Source of the DNA: Neobacillus driksii
GTDB taxonomy: Bacteria; Bacillota; Bacilli; Bacillales; Cytobacillaceae
Assembly: GCF_013409995.1 (NCBI RefSeq)
Contig: NZ_JACCBX010000003.1
Span: 372,001 to 436,000, forward strand
Length of the DNA: 64,000 nucleotides
Direction: 5' to 3'
Shown here: positions 36,435-46,158 of the stretch, piece by piece
Position numbering within the stretch: the stretch's first letter is position 1
Layout: every line of letters begins with the position of its first letter
Position numbers and translations under genes: made by a program
The notes under the pieces: generated by a model
Databases searched by the model: none
Told to the model about the DNA's origin: nothing
What the model saw: only the letters and a program-made list of their open reading frames with translations

Positions 36435-36466
36435 AAAAAAGGCTGACAATTATGTGTCAGCCTTTT
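36435..36466 (-). terminator. Terminator of copA
   Basis: AAAAGGCTGACACATAATTGTCAGCCTTTT hairpin followed by TT on the minus strand. Confidence 0.85.
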
Positions 36467-36489
36467 GGTATTAAGATTAAGTTCCACAC

Positions 36490-38904
36490 CTAGAGTTTTA
36501 CCTTTTGTAATCGTAACGCATTAAGAACAACCGATACAGAACTGAACGCCATCGCAGCCCCGGCGAGCCAAGGTGCTAAGAAACCAAGTGCAGCGAATGG
36601 TATTCCCAGTGAATTATAGGCGAGTGCCCAAAAAAGGTTTTGTTTTATATTCGTAATTGTCTTTTTACTCATGTAAATGGCATCTGCAATACTATTTAGA
36701 TCCCCGCGAATAAGGGTGATATCTGCAGCTTCCATCGCCACATCTGTTCCGGTTCCAATGGCCATCCCGATGTCAGCAATCGCCAGCGCCGGGGCATCGT
36801 TTATCCCATCACCTACCATCGCTACTTTCTTTCCTTGGGCTTGTAATTTCTTAATTTCAGCTGCCTTGCCCTCCGGAAGAACTTCCGCAATGACATGTTC
36901 TATTCCAGCTTCTTTGGCAATTGCTAAAGCGGTCTGCTGGTTATCACCTGTAATCATAATGACATTAAGCCCCATAGTTTTAAGGCGGTTAATCGCACCC
37001 TTTGAGGTATCCTTAATCGTATCAGCGACAGCAACGGTGCCTGCATATTGCCCGTTGATTGCAGCAAGCATAGCCGTCTTCCCTGCCCTTTCTAATTCAT
37101 CCATTTTTCCGAATGCTGCTTCTGCGTCCACATGATATTTATTCATTAATTTTCTAGTACCAACTAATAATTCTTTCCCATCGACCATTGCTTTAATGCC
37201 AAAGCCAGGAATTGCTTCAAAATCAGTAACTTCTTTAAAAGTAATTCCTTTTTCTTTTATCCCTAGGAAAATTGCTTGTGCTAAGGGATGCTCCGATTGC
37301 TTTTCAGCAGAACCTATCATTGATAATATTTCTTCCTCGTTAAACATTGTGTCTGTAATTACATCCGTTAAAACAGGTGTACCATTTGTTACTGTCCCTG
37401 TTTTATCAAGTACAACAGTTGTAATTCGATGGGTCATTTCTAAATGCTCCCCACCTTTAAAAAGAATCCCAAATTCTGCTGCCCTTCCCGATCCAGCCAT
37501 AATCGACGTTGGTGTTGCTAATCCTAATGCACATGGACAAGCAATAACAAGGACAGCAATCATTTTTTCTAATGCCTCACCAAAGTTTCCTGGGGCAACC
37601 CACACAAACCAGATAATAAAAGTAAGAACGGCGATTCCCACCACGATGGGTACAAATACACCAGATATTTGATCGGCAAGTCGTTGGATTGGTGCCTTAG
37701 AACCTTGTGCTTCTTCGACCACTTTGATAATTTGCGCTAGTGCTGTATCTCTGCCGACTTTTTTTGCCTCAACCTTTAAGAAACCATTTTTGTTAAGTGT
37801 CGCTCCAATTACATCATCACCTGCAGACTTATCAACAGGAACACTTTCTCCAGTAAGCATAGACTCATCGATGGCTGAAGTTCCCTCAATAATTTTACCG
37901 TCTACAGGAATTTTTTCACCCGGCTTTATCAGGAGGATATCTCCAACAACTACTTGCTCAAGCGGAATTTCTAATTCTTGCCCATTTCTTTCCACTGTGG
38001 CGTTCTTAGCTTGAAGACCCATTAATTTTTTGATTGCTTCTGAAGACCGGCCTTTTGCTTTCGCTTCAAAAAGCTTCCCTAAAATAATTAAGGTAATTAA
38101 AATGGAACTTGTTTCATAATAAAGCTCCACTCCATGGGCTTCTTCCATAAGAGACATGATTGATAAATACAAACTGTAAAAATAAGCTGCGGATGTACCT
38201 AAAGCAACCAGTACATCCATATTTGCACTCTTATTTCTAAGCGCTTTATAGGCACCGATGTAAAACTGGGAACCAATAATAAATTGAACAGGCGTAGCTA
38301 ATGCCAACTGCACCCATGGATTCATAAACGCTTCCGGAACCCAAATAAACGATGTAAATGTAAAATGTCCAACCATGGCCCATAATAAAGGAAGGGACAA
38401 AATCGCTGCAAAAATAAATTTGCCTGTTTGCTTTTTAATTTCCTGTTGACGGTGGTCAGTTGTTTCCTTTACGTCTTCTTTTATATGTGCTACATATCCC
38501 AGCTTTTCAACTTTGTTAATAATGTCACCTGGTGTTAAAACAGACCCATTGTATTCCACGGTCGCCTTTTCGAGCGCAAGATTCACATTGGCCTTAACAA
38601 CACCATCTAGTTTATTTAAGCCTTTTTCAATTCTTGTTGAACACGCAGCACAGGTCATTCCAGTAATATCAAACTCCGCTTTTTCGGTAACCACGTCATA
38701 ACCAAGGTCTCTTATCTTTTTTTCAATATCCTCGACCTTTAATTTTTGTGGATCGTATTTAATAGCAGATTTTTCTAAGGCTAGATTTACAGTTGCGTTT
38801 TCTACACCTTCTAATTTATTTAATCCCTTTTCAATCCTTAAGGCGCATGCAGCACAGGTCATTCCAGAGATTTGTATATTGGTTTCTTTTAAAGCTTGAG
38901 ACAT
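36490..38904 (-). CDS. copA: Copper-exporting P1B-type ATPase CopA
   Basis: The 804-aa pump exports Cu(I). It has two HMA domains (MTCAAC at C17/C20 and C85/C88), the transmembrane CPC motif in [13 protein letters not shown], phosphorylation motif [13 protein letters not shown], and the hinge [12 protein letters not shown] chose ATG 38904 behind AAAGGGG; the frame extends to 38913 with no better start. It follows copZ through a terminator and a CsoR-type operator (38919-38937), so it can be induced separately. Confidence 0.97.
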   Translation of the reverse strand: MSQALKETNIQISGMTCAACALRIEKGLNKLEGVENATVNLALEKSAIKYDPQKLKVEDIEKKIRDLGYDVVTEKAEFDITGMTCAACSTRIEKGLNKLDGVVKANVNLALEKATVEYNGSVLTPGDIINKVEKLGYVAHIKEDVKETTDHRQQEIKKQTGKFIFAAILSLPLLWAMVGHFTFTSFIWVPEAFMNPWVQLALATPVQFIIGSQFYIGAYKALRNKSANMDVLVALGTSAAYFYSLYLSIMSLMEEAHGVELYYETSSILITLIILGKLFEAKAKGRSSEAIKKLMGLQAKNATVERNGQELEIPLEQVVVGDILLIKPGEKIPVDGKIIEGTSAIDESMLTGESVPVDKSAGDDVIGATLNKNGFLKVEAKKVGRDTALAQIIKVVEEAQGSKAPIQRLADQISGVFVPIVVGIAVLTFIIWFVWVAPGNFGEALEKMIAVLVIACPCALGLATPTSIMAGSGRAAEFGILFKGGEHLEMTHRITTVVLDKTGTVTNGTPVLTDVITDTMFNEEEILSMIGSAEKQSEHPLAQAIFLGIKEKGITFKEVTDFEAIPGFGIKAMVDGKELLVGTRKLMNKYHVDAEAAFGKMDELERAGKTAMLAAINGQYAGTVAVADTIKDTSKGAINRLKTMGLNVIMITGDNQQTALAIAKEAGIEHVIAEVLPEGKAAEIKKLQAQGKKVAMVGDGINDAPALAIADIGMAIGTGTDVAMEAADITLIRGDLNSIADAIYMSKKTITNIKQNLFWALAYNSLGIPFAALGFLAPWLAGAAMAFSSVSVVLNALRLQKVKL

Positions 38905-38918
38905 AAAAGTCACCCCTT

Positions 38919-38937
38919 TATACCCCGCTTGGGTATA
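38919..38937. promoter_or_regulatory. CsoR-type copper operator upstream of copA
   Basis: TATACCC-CGCTT-GGGTATA, a perfect 7-bp inverted repeat with 5-bp spacer, 15 bp before the copA start. It matches Bacillus CsoR sites. csoR itself is not in this window. Confidence 0.75.
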
Positions 38938-38946
38938 TTTTATTTT

Positions 38947-38982
38947 AAAAAGAACGTGCTATTTCAGTAGCACGTGTCTTTT
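38947..38982 (-). terminator. Terminator of copZ
   Basis: ACGTGCTACTGAAATAGCACGT hairpin followed by TCTTTTT on the minus strand, between copZ and copA. Confidence 0.75.
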
Positions 38983-38990
38983 CCTATTTT

Positions 38991-39197
38991 TTATTCTACA
39001 TCGTAACCTTGATCATCAATTGTTTCTTTAATTTTATCTAGTGACACTTCTTGGTTGTTATATTCAACGTCAACTGTATTAGCTTTTAAATTAACTTTTA
39101 CGGTGCTTACTCCATTTAGTTCACCAACACTGCCTTCAACTGCTTTTACACAATGATCGCAAGACATTCCTTGTACGTTCAAAGTAACTTTTTCCAT
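38991..39197 (-). CDS. copZ: Copper chaperone CopZ
   Basis: A 68-aa single HMA domain protein with MSCDHC (C13, C16) that hands Cu(I) to CopA. Length and sequence are typical of Bacillus CopZ. A C-rich tract CATACCCCCC at 39271-39280 lies in its upstream region and could be part of a metal operator, though it is not palindromic. Here copZ precedes copA, the reverse of B. subtilis. Confidence 0.94.
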   Translation of the reverse strand: MEKVTLNVQGMSCDHCVKAVEGSVGELNGVSTVKVNLKANTVDVEYNNQEVSLDKIKETIDDQGYDVE

Positions 39198-39373
39198 TTA
39201 TATACACCCTTTCGTAATTAACACTTTTTTTAACCTTGTAAAAGAGGTAAGGTTCTTAACTATATTTAACCATACCCCCCTACCCTATGTAAAGTATTTT
39301 TTATCGTTTAATTGATTCTTTTTCAACTTTCACATTTTGTTCATAAATGGATATTTTTTATCCAAGAGTTATG

Positions 39374-40108
39374 TTACAAGGACCAATAGGTTAAAGAGTC
39401 AAATATGCCTAACAAGATGATCAATACTCCCGAAACTCTTTGAATGGAAGCTCCAATCTTTCTCCCCTTTTTCATTAGTAATCCGCCCCCGCCTAAGTAC
39501 CAAATAATCAAAATAAATAGGATTAAAGGGAGTGCAGTACCAATAGCAAATATCGATGGCAGGATAAAGCCGTAGGAACTGGACAAGACAATCGGCATTA
39601 AAGTAACAAAAAACAGAATAAACATCGTTGGACAAAAGGCGAGCGAAAAACTGAAACCAAGCATAAATGAACCAAATGGAGTTTCCTGTTTGTAGTCTTT
39701 AGATCCTTTAAATAAATTGATTGTTCCTCGAAGTTTTATCAATCCTACCATATACAAACCTACAATGATCAGCAGCGGGCCCATAATTTTACGGATCCAA
39801 GGGAAATAGGAAATTAGGTTTTCTTGTATTTCTCTTCCTAATATCCAAACCAACCCACCTAACAATGAGAAGGCTGCTATTTTGCCTAATGTGAAAAAAA
39901 TTACGTCCTTCCAAACAATTTTCTGTTGAAAGGAGCGGTTACCATACAGTGTTAAGGCACTGATGTTTCCGGTTAGCTGACATGGTGCCAAAGCTCCCAC
40001 TATCCCTAAAAGCAGGGCAAAAATGATAGGCCAAGACTCCAAGTTATTGGCGATGATAAAAAACGGTTTGCTGACAAAAGAACTAAATTGACTCATGAGA
40101 TTGTACAT
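39374..40108 (-). CDS. CcdA/DsbD-like membrane protein
   Basis: The 244-aa protein has six or more membrane helices and two conserved single cysteines: GALAPCQLTGN early and LAFCPTMFI midway, the layout of CcdA/DsbD-beta thiol electron carriers and SafE relatives. It would pass electrons across the membrane, or transport a metal or sulfur species. It sits between copZ and a His-rich exported protein in the copper island. The cytochrome cluster at 17-27 kb lacks a CcdA, so a role there is possible but unproven. Confidence 0.8.
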   Translation of the reverse strand: MYNLMSQFSSFVSKPFFIIANNLESWPIIFALLLGIVGALAPCQLTGNISALTLYGNRSFQQKIVWKDVIFFTLGKIAAFSLLGGLVWILGREIQENLISYFPWIRKIMGPLLIIVGLYMVGLIKLRGTINLFKGSKDYKQETPFGSFMLGFSFSLAFCPTMFILFFVTLMPIVLSSSYGFILPSIFAIGTALPLILFILIIWYLGGGGLLMKKGRKIGASIQRVSGVLIILLGIFDSLTYWSL

Positions 40109-40235
40109 AGCATCACCTTATTTTTCATGGATGATAAAAACTGACTATTTACTAAGTTAATACTATAACAATTGTAATGAGATATTATGTTGAACGTATG
40201 AAGAGTTTTTGACACTTTTGCGACGATTTTCATTA

Positions 40236-40263
40236 CAAAAGCACCGTGAAGTATCGGTGCTTT
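40236..40263 (-). terminator. Terminator of the YtkA-like gene
   Basis: AAAGCACCGATACTTCACGGTGCTTTT hairpin on the minus strand. Confidence 0.75.
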
Positions 40264-40270
40264 CTATAGA

Positions 40271-41086
40271 CTATTTAATTTCTACAACGTATGGATAAAC
40301 GAATACTTGCCCGTTAAACTTAAACTCTGCCCAAATCTTATATATCCCTGGTTCTGAGAATTTTGTAGCAAATACAGGCTCATTTCCTTCAAGTGGGTGA
40401 ACGTGAACGTAATTTTCTCCTCTTTCATCCAGTATTACGACATGTCCTAATGCTCCAAGATACTGTTCTGGGGTATCTCCAGCTAAATCAAATTTAAGTT
40501 GGATGTCCTCATTTACTTTTAATGAACTTGGATACAGTTTAACTGAATGGCCGCCAGCTTCCTTTGCTAACTCGGTGTCAACGGTTAGCGAATCTTTTTC
40601 ATGTTCAGTATGATTTTCTCCTACCATGAATGAAATAGGGGCTACTTCATATGCCTTGCCTGTTGGTTTAATATCAACAAATGCTTTATACTCCCCTGCT
40701 GGTAATGAATGAGCTACTTTGAAGACTCCAGGCTCGTTTGTTTGAGGATGTAAATGTTGATACTCTTTTAAATCCGTACTGACAACAATTAAATGCATCA
40801 ATTTTTCGTGATTCACTTCTAAATCTGATACAGGGTTTCCTTCTAAATCCTTCAACGTAATGATCAATTCTCCATTTTCAACTTGAATGTTTGGAATGAC
40901 TTCACTTTCACCATCGTGGTTATTACCATTTTCTTTATGCTCCTGACCGTGGGAGGACTCTGCCTCTTGTTTGTGTGGAGCATTTGTATCATTATGAGAC
41001 TCTGGTTCTGTAAAAGAAGCATAAACATAGTATCCTCCTACAATTACAAACAGGTAAACTAATGCAGAAATAGTCCATTTTTTCAT
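40271..41086 (-). CDS. His-rich membrane-anchored YtkA/FixH-like protein
   Basis: The 271-aa protein has an N-terminal anchor (about 5-23), a His/Glu/Asn-rich segment (about 28-60, e.g. HGQEHKENGNNHDGE) likely to bind metal, and two repeats of a beta-sandwich resembling YtkA-like domains (EYQHLHPQTNEPGVFKVAH and NYVHVHPLEGNEPVFATKF). The repeated HxHP-type sites suggest extracellular metal binding. A CsoR-like site lies 17 bp upstream (41103-41119), so copper induction is likely. Function is otherwise unknown. Confidence 0.8.
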   Translation of the reverse strand: MKKWTISALVYLFVIVGGYYVYASFTEPESHNDTNAPHKQEAESSHGQEHKENGNNHDGESEVIPNIQVENGELIITLKDLEGNPVSDLEVNHEKLMHLIVVSTDLKEYQHLHPQTNEPGVFKVAHSLPAGEYKAFVDIKPTGKAYEVAPISFMVGENHTEHEKDSLTVDTELAKEAGGHSVKLYPSSLKVNEDIQLKFDLAGDTPEQYLGALGHVVILDERGENYVHVHPLEGNEPVFATKFSEPGIYKIWAEFKFNGQVFVYPYVVEIK

Positions 41087-41102
41087 AAAAACTCACTCCT
41101 TA

Positions 41103-41119
41103 ATACCTATGTAGGGTAT
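41103..41119. promoter_or_regulatory. CsoR-like operator upstream of the YtkA-like gene
   Basis: ATACC-N7-GGTAT, the same half-sites and spacing as the copA operator. The following 45 bp also resemble the copA upstream region, including a GCGTGCT/AGCACG hairpin (about 41146-41163). Confidence 0.55.
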
Positions 41120-41235
41120 ATTTTTTTGAAAAAGAGAGCGTGCTCAATCTAAAGCACGTTCTTAACAAACCTTAATTTATCTTTTGGAAAAACCAACATG
41201 AAGATGTTGTTAACTATCTGATGAAAAGATTATAT

Positions 41236-41249
41236 TATACCCCGGTATA
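41236..41249. promoter_or_regulatory. Short palindrome resembling a metal operator
   Basis: TATACC-CC-GGTATA: 6-bp arms like the CsoR half-sites but with a 2-bp spacer. It lies between the divergent YtkA-like and chrA genes; which gene it serves is unclear. Confidence 0.3.
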
Positions 41250-41365
41250 GTATGTAAAGAGGGATTTACATATTTTTAACATTTAATGGTGCCATTTTAA
41301 ATGATTATTTCAAAACAAACAGATAAACTTATCTTTAATACACGTGTAGCTCAAAAGGGGGATTT

Positions 41366-42550
41366 ATGAAACAAAGTAAACTTTCTTTACTTCTTGAAAT
41401 CCTAATGGTTTCAGCAAAACTTGGATTAACTTCATTTGGCGGTCCCATCGCACATTTAGGGTATTTTCATGATGAGTATGTTCGAAGAAGAAAATGGCTT
41501 GATGAACAAGCATACGCGAATCTTGTAGCTCTGTGCCAGTTTTTACCTGGTCCGGCCAGCAGCCAGGTTGGTATAGGAATAGGCGTAATGCGCGGCGGTT
41601 TGTTAGGTGGAATTTTAGCATTTGTAGGCTTTACAACCCCTTCAGTTGTCATGCTGATTCTTTTTGCCCTTATACTAAAAGGAATGGATATCGGAAATGC
41701 AGGCTGGATTCACGGGTTAAAAATTGTAGCTGTTGCCGTTGTGGCTCATGCGATATGGGGGATGGCACAAAAGTTAACTCCTGATTTATCCCGAAAAGCT
41801 ATTGCCTTACTCGCTTTAATTTGTACCCTATTGTGGCAAACAGCATATACACAGGTAAGTGTCATCTTAATCGCAGCTGTTGCAGGTTTTATTATCTATA
41901 AGGGGCAAAAGGAAGATTCCATCACTGTTATTCAAGTCCCACTTACCCGAGGATTCGGGGTTATATGTTTAGGTTTATTTTTTGGATTATTGATTGTCCT
42001 CCCTATATTAAGAGAGTTGACTGCTTCTAGCTGGGTAGCGATGTTGGATAGTTTTTATCGATCAGGTTCGTTAGTGTTTGGCGGCGGGCATGTGGTTTTA
42101 CCATTATTGGAACGAGAGTTTGTTCCAAGTGGCTGGCTCGATAAGGAAGCATTCCTAGCTGGATATGGAGCTGCACAGGCGGTACCTGGACCATTGTTTA
42201 CCTTTGCTGCATATATAGGTGCTGTTGTGGATGGATGGGCAGGTGGATTACTGGCAACCTTTGCAATCTTTCTTCCTGCGTTTTTATTGGTGTTAGGGAC
42301 ATTACCGTTTTGGGTCAGTATAAATCGGAATCCTAATATATCAGGAGCAGTAATGGGTGTCAATGCAGCAGTTGTAGGAATACTGATTTCTGCTTTTTAT
42401 GATCCAATTTGGACTAGTACTATTTTAGCGCCTATAGATTTTGCCTTTGCGGCACTATTGTTTAGCATGCTAGCCTATTGGAAGCTACCGCCTTGGGTGA
42501 TTGTGGTTATTGGGGTTATTGGCGGGTACTTACTTAGTTTAATTGTGTAA
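41366..42550 (+). CDS. chrA: Chromate transporter ChrA (two CHR domains)
   Basis: The 394-aa protein has two tandem CHR domains of about 190 aa, each with repeated motifs: FGGPIAHLGYFH and CQFLPGPASSQVGIGIG in the first, FGGGHVVLPLLEREF and AQAVPGPLFTFAAYIGAV in the second. ChrA exports chromate. ATG 41366 is behind GGGGG. It is divergent from the copper genes and ends in a shared terminator with nrdJ. Confidence 0.92.
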   Translation: MKQSKLSLLLEILMVSAKLGLTSFGGPIAHLGYFHDEYVRRRKWLDEQAYANLVALCQFLPGPASSQVGIGIGVMRGGLLGGILAFVGFTTPSVVMLILFALILKGMDIGNAGWIHGLKIVAVAVVAHAIWGMAQKLTPDLSRKAIALLALICTLLWQTAYTQVSVILIAAVAGFIIYKGQKEDSITVIQVPLTRGFGVICLGLFFGLLIVLPILRELTASSWVAMLDSFYRSGSLVFGGGHVVLPLLEREFVPSGWLDKEAFLAGYGAAQAVPGPLFTFAAYIGAVVDGWAGGLLATFAIFLPAFLLVLGTLPFWVSINRNPNISGAVMGVNAAVVGILISAFYDPIWTSTILAPIDFAFAALLFSMLAYWKLPPWVIVVIGVIGGYLLSLIV

Positions 42551-42585
42551 AAAAATGAGGATGCCCTAAGGACATCCTCATTTTA
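42551..42585. terminator. Bidirectional terminator between chrA and nrdJ
   Basis: AAAATGAGGATGCCCTAAGGACATCCTCATTTT hairpin with A/T tracts on both sides. Confidence 0.88.
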
Positions 42586-42590
42586 CATTT

Positions 42591-43184
42591 TTATAAACCA
42601 CACTTTAGCTGCGTACCACAATTAGAACATGTATTACAGCCGCCAATTTCCTTTACTTTACCTTTACGGCAGACTGGACATGTGTTTCCAACTTCAGAAC
42701 CAATCGTTACATCGGTTGAACGAAGGTCACTAATGGTATCAACAAGTACGACGTGCTGTTTCGTTTTTTCTGTGAATGTTGGGATCTCGTTTTCTTCAGC
42801 TTTAAGGGTAAGGACTTGTGAATCACGTGATCCATCTACATAGACTGTACCACCCTTAGCTCCGCCTTTGTAAAGACGCTCATACACTTTTTCCACTTGC
42901 TCAACACTATATCCTTGTGGAGCATTTACAGTTTTACTGATAGAACTGTCAATCCAACGCTGGATTACACATTGAACATCTGCATGTGCTTCAGGAGCAA
43001 GCTCCATCGCTGCAACAAACCAGCTTGGAAGATTATCTGCATCTGCTTCAGGGTGTTTATCAAGGTATTCTTGAACGATATCAGCCTTCACTTCGATAAA
43101 TTTCCCTAAACGACCGCTTCGGAAATAAGAGAATGAGAAATAAGGTTCTAATCCAGTTGATACACCAACCATTGTTCCAGTACT
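42591..43184 (-). CDS. nrdJ: NrdJ exon 3: class II ribonucleotide reductase, C-terminal part
   Basis: These 197 codons plus stop complete NrdJ. The exon begins AGT ACT GGA ACA ATG (STGTMVGVSTGLEPYFSF), restoring the active-site loop APTG|STGTM with exon 2. The C terminus has CPVCRKGKVKEIGG then CNTCSNCG, a zinc-ribbon/redox tail. The open frame upstream to 43253 belongs to the intron and is not expected in the protein. Confidence 0.85.
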   Translation of the reverse strand, partial: STGTMVGVSTGLEPYFSFSYFRSGRLGKFIEVKADIVQEYLDKHPEADADNLPSWFVAAMELAPEAHADVQCVIQRWIDSSISKTVNAPQGYSVEQVEKVYERLYKGGAKGGTVYVDGSRDSQVLTLKAEENEIPTFTEKTKQHVVLVDTISDLRSTDVTIGSEVGNTCPVCRKGKVKEIGGCNTCSNCGTQLKCGL

Positions 43185-43482
43185 CACTTTTGTTACTCTC
43201 CATATTTTTTTATAGAGGGCGGGAATATTAGTACCCGCTCCATATGTCGCCATATGGGTCAGACTATATCATCAACCATAATTTTATGGTTGCTCAGCAT
43301 GTAGTCGTTGAAGGGTCAGCCACGACTTCCCTGCGGATTGTCTGGTAGGCGATAAGCCAACACTCTTACATTTTTACCCGATTACTTGTTGGCAAGACAA
43401 AGGTAGTAAGAGATACGCCAGGGTTTCCCGCATATAGCTAAGTTTACGCAGCGCTCTTACGAACACTGGGGGCAATTACTTT
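43185..43482 (-). ncRNA. Group I self-splicing intron 2 of nrdJ
   Basis: A 298-nt insertion splits codons Gly and Ser of the conserved PTG|STG loop. It shows group I core elements: P-like TATGCGGGAAACC, Q-like CAATCCGCAGGGAAG, R-like CTTCAACGACTACA (about 43300-43313) and S-like GATGATATAGTC (43262-43273). The 5' exon ends in U and the intron ends in G, as group I splicing requires. No endonuclease gene is inside. Confidence 0.85.
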
Positions 43483-44619
43483 ACCCGTTGGAGCAACAGT
43501 TAGCAAATGTGAATTTCTTATTCCATTTTCTAATATAGATTGACGGACATCTTCAGGCATTTTTTTCATGTATCCTGTATCAATAAAAGCTTGGCGCAAA
43601 CGGTTGGTTTCTTCGCGTGTTTCACCGTTTAAGAATGGGAAGCTTCCCTTTTCTTTGGCTAGTTCCACGGATGTTTTATACGCTGTAGTTGCAATTACTT
43701 CAAAAATCTGATCAACAAGTTTATTACCTTCTTCTGATCCATAAACCGTTTCACAATAGATTAGCATATCATGCAAGCCCATTACACCAAGTCCTACACG
43801 GCGCTCTCCAAGAGCCTGCTTCTTATTCTCTTCAAGGAAGTATGGTGTAGCATTAATAACGTTATCTTGCATTCTAACTCCTACAGCTACAGTCTTCTTT
43901 AACTTTTCAAAATCAACTGTTTTTGTTTCCTTATCTGCCATTTCTGCAAGATTAACAGCTGCAAGGTTACAAACAGAAAATGGTGCAAGAGGTTGCTCCC
44001 CACAAGGGTTTGTTGCTACAACTTGTTGACCATATGCTTTGGCATTGGTCATGTCGTTGGCGTTGTCGATGAAGAATATTCCTGGCTCTGCAGAGTAAGT
44101 TGCACAAATGTTTATAAGGTTCCAAAGCTCTTTTGCTTTGATCTTCTTGTAAACTCGTACTTTGTGACCGAGTCTCTCCCATTCGCGAACGTCTCCAACA
44201 TTATGCCATTCTTCATTGTAAATCTTCATTTCCTCTTTACTATAATGTTCAACATATGGAAAACGAAGCTCATAATCACTATCATTTTCAACAGCTTCCA
44301 TGAATTCTTTTGTTAAACAGATAGAAATATTTGCACCGGTAAGGAATTCTGGATTATGAACTGTATAATTACCACCAGTTTGAAGCTTTTCTTCAGCCTC
44401 TGCAATGATGTCTTCACCGAAGCCACCTAAGCCTGGAATATGTTTATAGTTAACAATTCCCTGATACATTGCTCTCTCTTGGGCAGTTAGCGGTGTTAAT
44501 TTTAGTTTGTCCTTAGCATGTTTCTTAATAGTTTCATCATTTGTATTTTCAATCAAAAACCTTAAGATTCTAGGGTTTTGCATTTTTGAAATAATAAATT
44601 CAATAACGTCTGGATGCCA
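43483..44619 (-). CDS. nrdJ: NrdJ exon 2: class II ribonucleotide reductase, central part
   Basis: 379 codons, from TGG CAT CCA (WHPDVIEFIISK) to ACG GGT. It holds the catalytic barrel: NPCGEQPLAPFSVCNLAAVN with active-site cysteine and the Asn-x-Cys-x-Glu motif, and RNSHLLTVAPTG. Reading this exon as a separate gene from ATG 44583 would lose the first 12 conserved residues and add intron-encoded ones. Confidence 0.87.
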
Positions 44620-44959
44620 CGTATAATACCGTCCCTTTCAGGATATTACTCTGCCCCATATTGGGCAGACGGACTAGACTATATCATCACCCTCAGCTTT
44701 AAACTGTTAGGGGCCGGGCGCTTATGAGAGTTTATTGTTGGGACTCACTCTCTAGTCGTTGAACCTTCGCCATTACCTTTTGCCCTATGACGCTTGGCTG
44801 CAGATTGTCCAATACTTACAATTTTTAAAGCATTCACGCTCACCGTTTCCAGTCACGTTGTAGCTTGCAAGTCTCTAAGGATTTTCCTGCAATTCACCCG
44901 ATTTTCTTGTCATTCATTTTCTGAATGACGCGGACTAGTGCATCTATTGTCACTTTTTA
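44620..44959 (-). ncRNA. Group I self-splicing intron 1 of nrdJ
   Basis: A 340-nt insertion after Asp in GGSRRGAQMIMLAD and before Trp in WHPDVIEF. Core elements are visible: P-like AATTGCAGGAAAATCC, Q-like CAATCTGCAGCCAAG, R-like GTTCAACGACTAGA (44751-44764) and S-like GATGATATAGTC (44677-44688). Exon 1 ends in U, the intron ends in G. No open frame of endonuclease size. Core sequences resemble those of intron 2. Confidence 0.87.
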
Positions 44960-45778
44960 ATCCGCCAGCATTATCATCTGAGCTCCACGTCTTGATCCAC
45001 CTTGTTCTACTAGATGTGTCAATTTCGCAATATCATCTAACCACGATACCGAACCAGATGATTTTCCATTTACACCTCTTGCCAAGGTGTTTCGTGGTCT
45101 TAATGTTGAACCATTTGTTCCAACACCGCCACCGCGGCTCATGATTTCCATAACCTGTTTACGGTGATCCGAGATCCCTTCACGTGAGTCTGGAACAAAA
45201 GGCATTACATAACAGTTAAAGAACGTTACATCTGTTTCTGCTCCTGCCCCATAAAGGACGCGACCAGCTGGAATGAAATTCATTGATACTAGCTCATTGT
45301 AAAACTTTTCAAACCACTCGATTCGCTTGTCTTCTGTTTCTTCAACTGAAGCAAGACCGGTTGCATTTCTCTTGGCAATCTGCTCATAAAACAATTCTAG
45401 AGGCTTCTCAATTACATCTAGCGAGCGCCAAATCAATCCTGTTGCCGATTCCTCAGGGTCATCTAGGACAGCTCTAAATTCCTCTTCTACTAAAACCTTT
45501 GCTTTTTTACTCTCCCAATCAATCTCCATGATGTATCCAAGACCGCGTGCTGGGAATTTTGGATCTTCTTTTATAGTGAGAACAACAAAGTCGCCATTCG
45601 TTAGGGTGATTTTTGCAGTGTCTTTGAAGGTGTACCGGTCCAACATGACCAATCGTGAAACACCCTTATGAGTGATTTTCATATCTGGGGTAACCGGGTG
45701 CACTTGGGGGAATAAGTGGATATCCTCATTCAACCTTTCAAAATCAATATTCATTTTTTGTCTAAAAACTACAGACAT
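44960..45778 (-). CDS. nrdJ: NrdJ exon 1: adenosylcobalamin-dependent ribonucleotide reductase, N-terminal part
   Basis: Class II enzymes reduce ribonucleotides with coenzyme B12 and need no oxygen. This exon gives 273 codons, including FNCYVMPFVPDSREGI and SRGGGVGTNGSTLRPR. Joined across two introns the protein is 849 aa (273 + 379 + 197), the usual length for this Bacillus NrdJ type; all splice points keep frame. ATG 45778 follows AAGGAG. Two NrdR boxes lie upstream. No B12 riboswitch is seen. Confidence 0.9.
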
Positions 45779-45885
45779 GAGAACAACTCCTTCAAAAATT
45801 CTATATCTTGTATGAGATTCTAGTAAGTTATGCTATATCTAGCTGACTCGATATAAATAAGTTAACATAGGTAGATACAACAAAT

Positions 45886-45928
45886 CAATATATAGTACCG
45901 AAAATATTTTCGACACCACTACATATTG
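45886..45928. promoter_or_regulatory. Pair of NrdR boxes upstream of nrdJ
   Basis: CAATATATAG (45886-45895) matches the NrdR core CWATATATWG fully; CTACATATTG (45919-45928) matches 9 of 10. Their starts are 33 bp apart, about three helical turns, as usual for NrdR box pairs. Confidence 0.6.
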
Positions 45929-46158
45929 TATTTGAGGCAAAAAATATAAACTTTGTCAAACTCAAAATAAACTAGAAATTAGAGAATAGATAAGATATCT
46001 TTTAAATTTCGGCAAAATACAGGAAAATTTAACAAATTTCGCAGGTTGCGATTTTTAAATAGAGGAAAATTAAAAGCTATAAAGGAGATATATTGATTAT
46101 CAAGAATATTAAAAAAGGTATACTTAATTAATAAGCCAACAAGAGGAGGAAAAAATAG

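Noticed and set aside
36677..38014. Long open frames antisense to copA
   Set aside because: Shadow frames of a strongly supported gene, without starts or motifs of their own.
38991..39310. CsoR operator upstream of copZ
   Set aside because: The C-rich CATACCCCCCTACCCTATG stretch is not an inverted repeat of the type found at copA, so I did not call it an operator.
42591..45778. nrdJ fragments as inteins or three separate genes
   Set aside because: The insertions are only 298 and 340 nt, contain stop codons and show group I intron core motifs; no intein or endonuclease motifs are present.
45780..46158. Cobalamin riboswitch upstream of nrdJ
   Set aside because: No B12-box or conserved aptamer segments seen; the region is AT-rich with NrdR boxes only.
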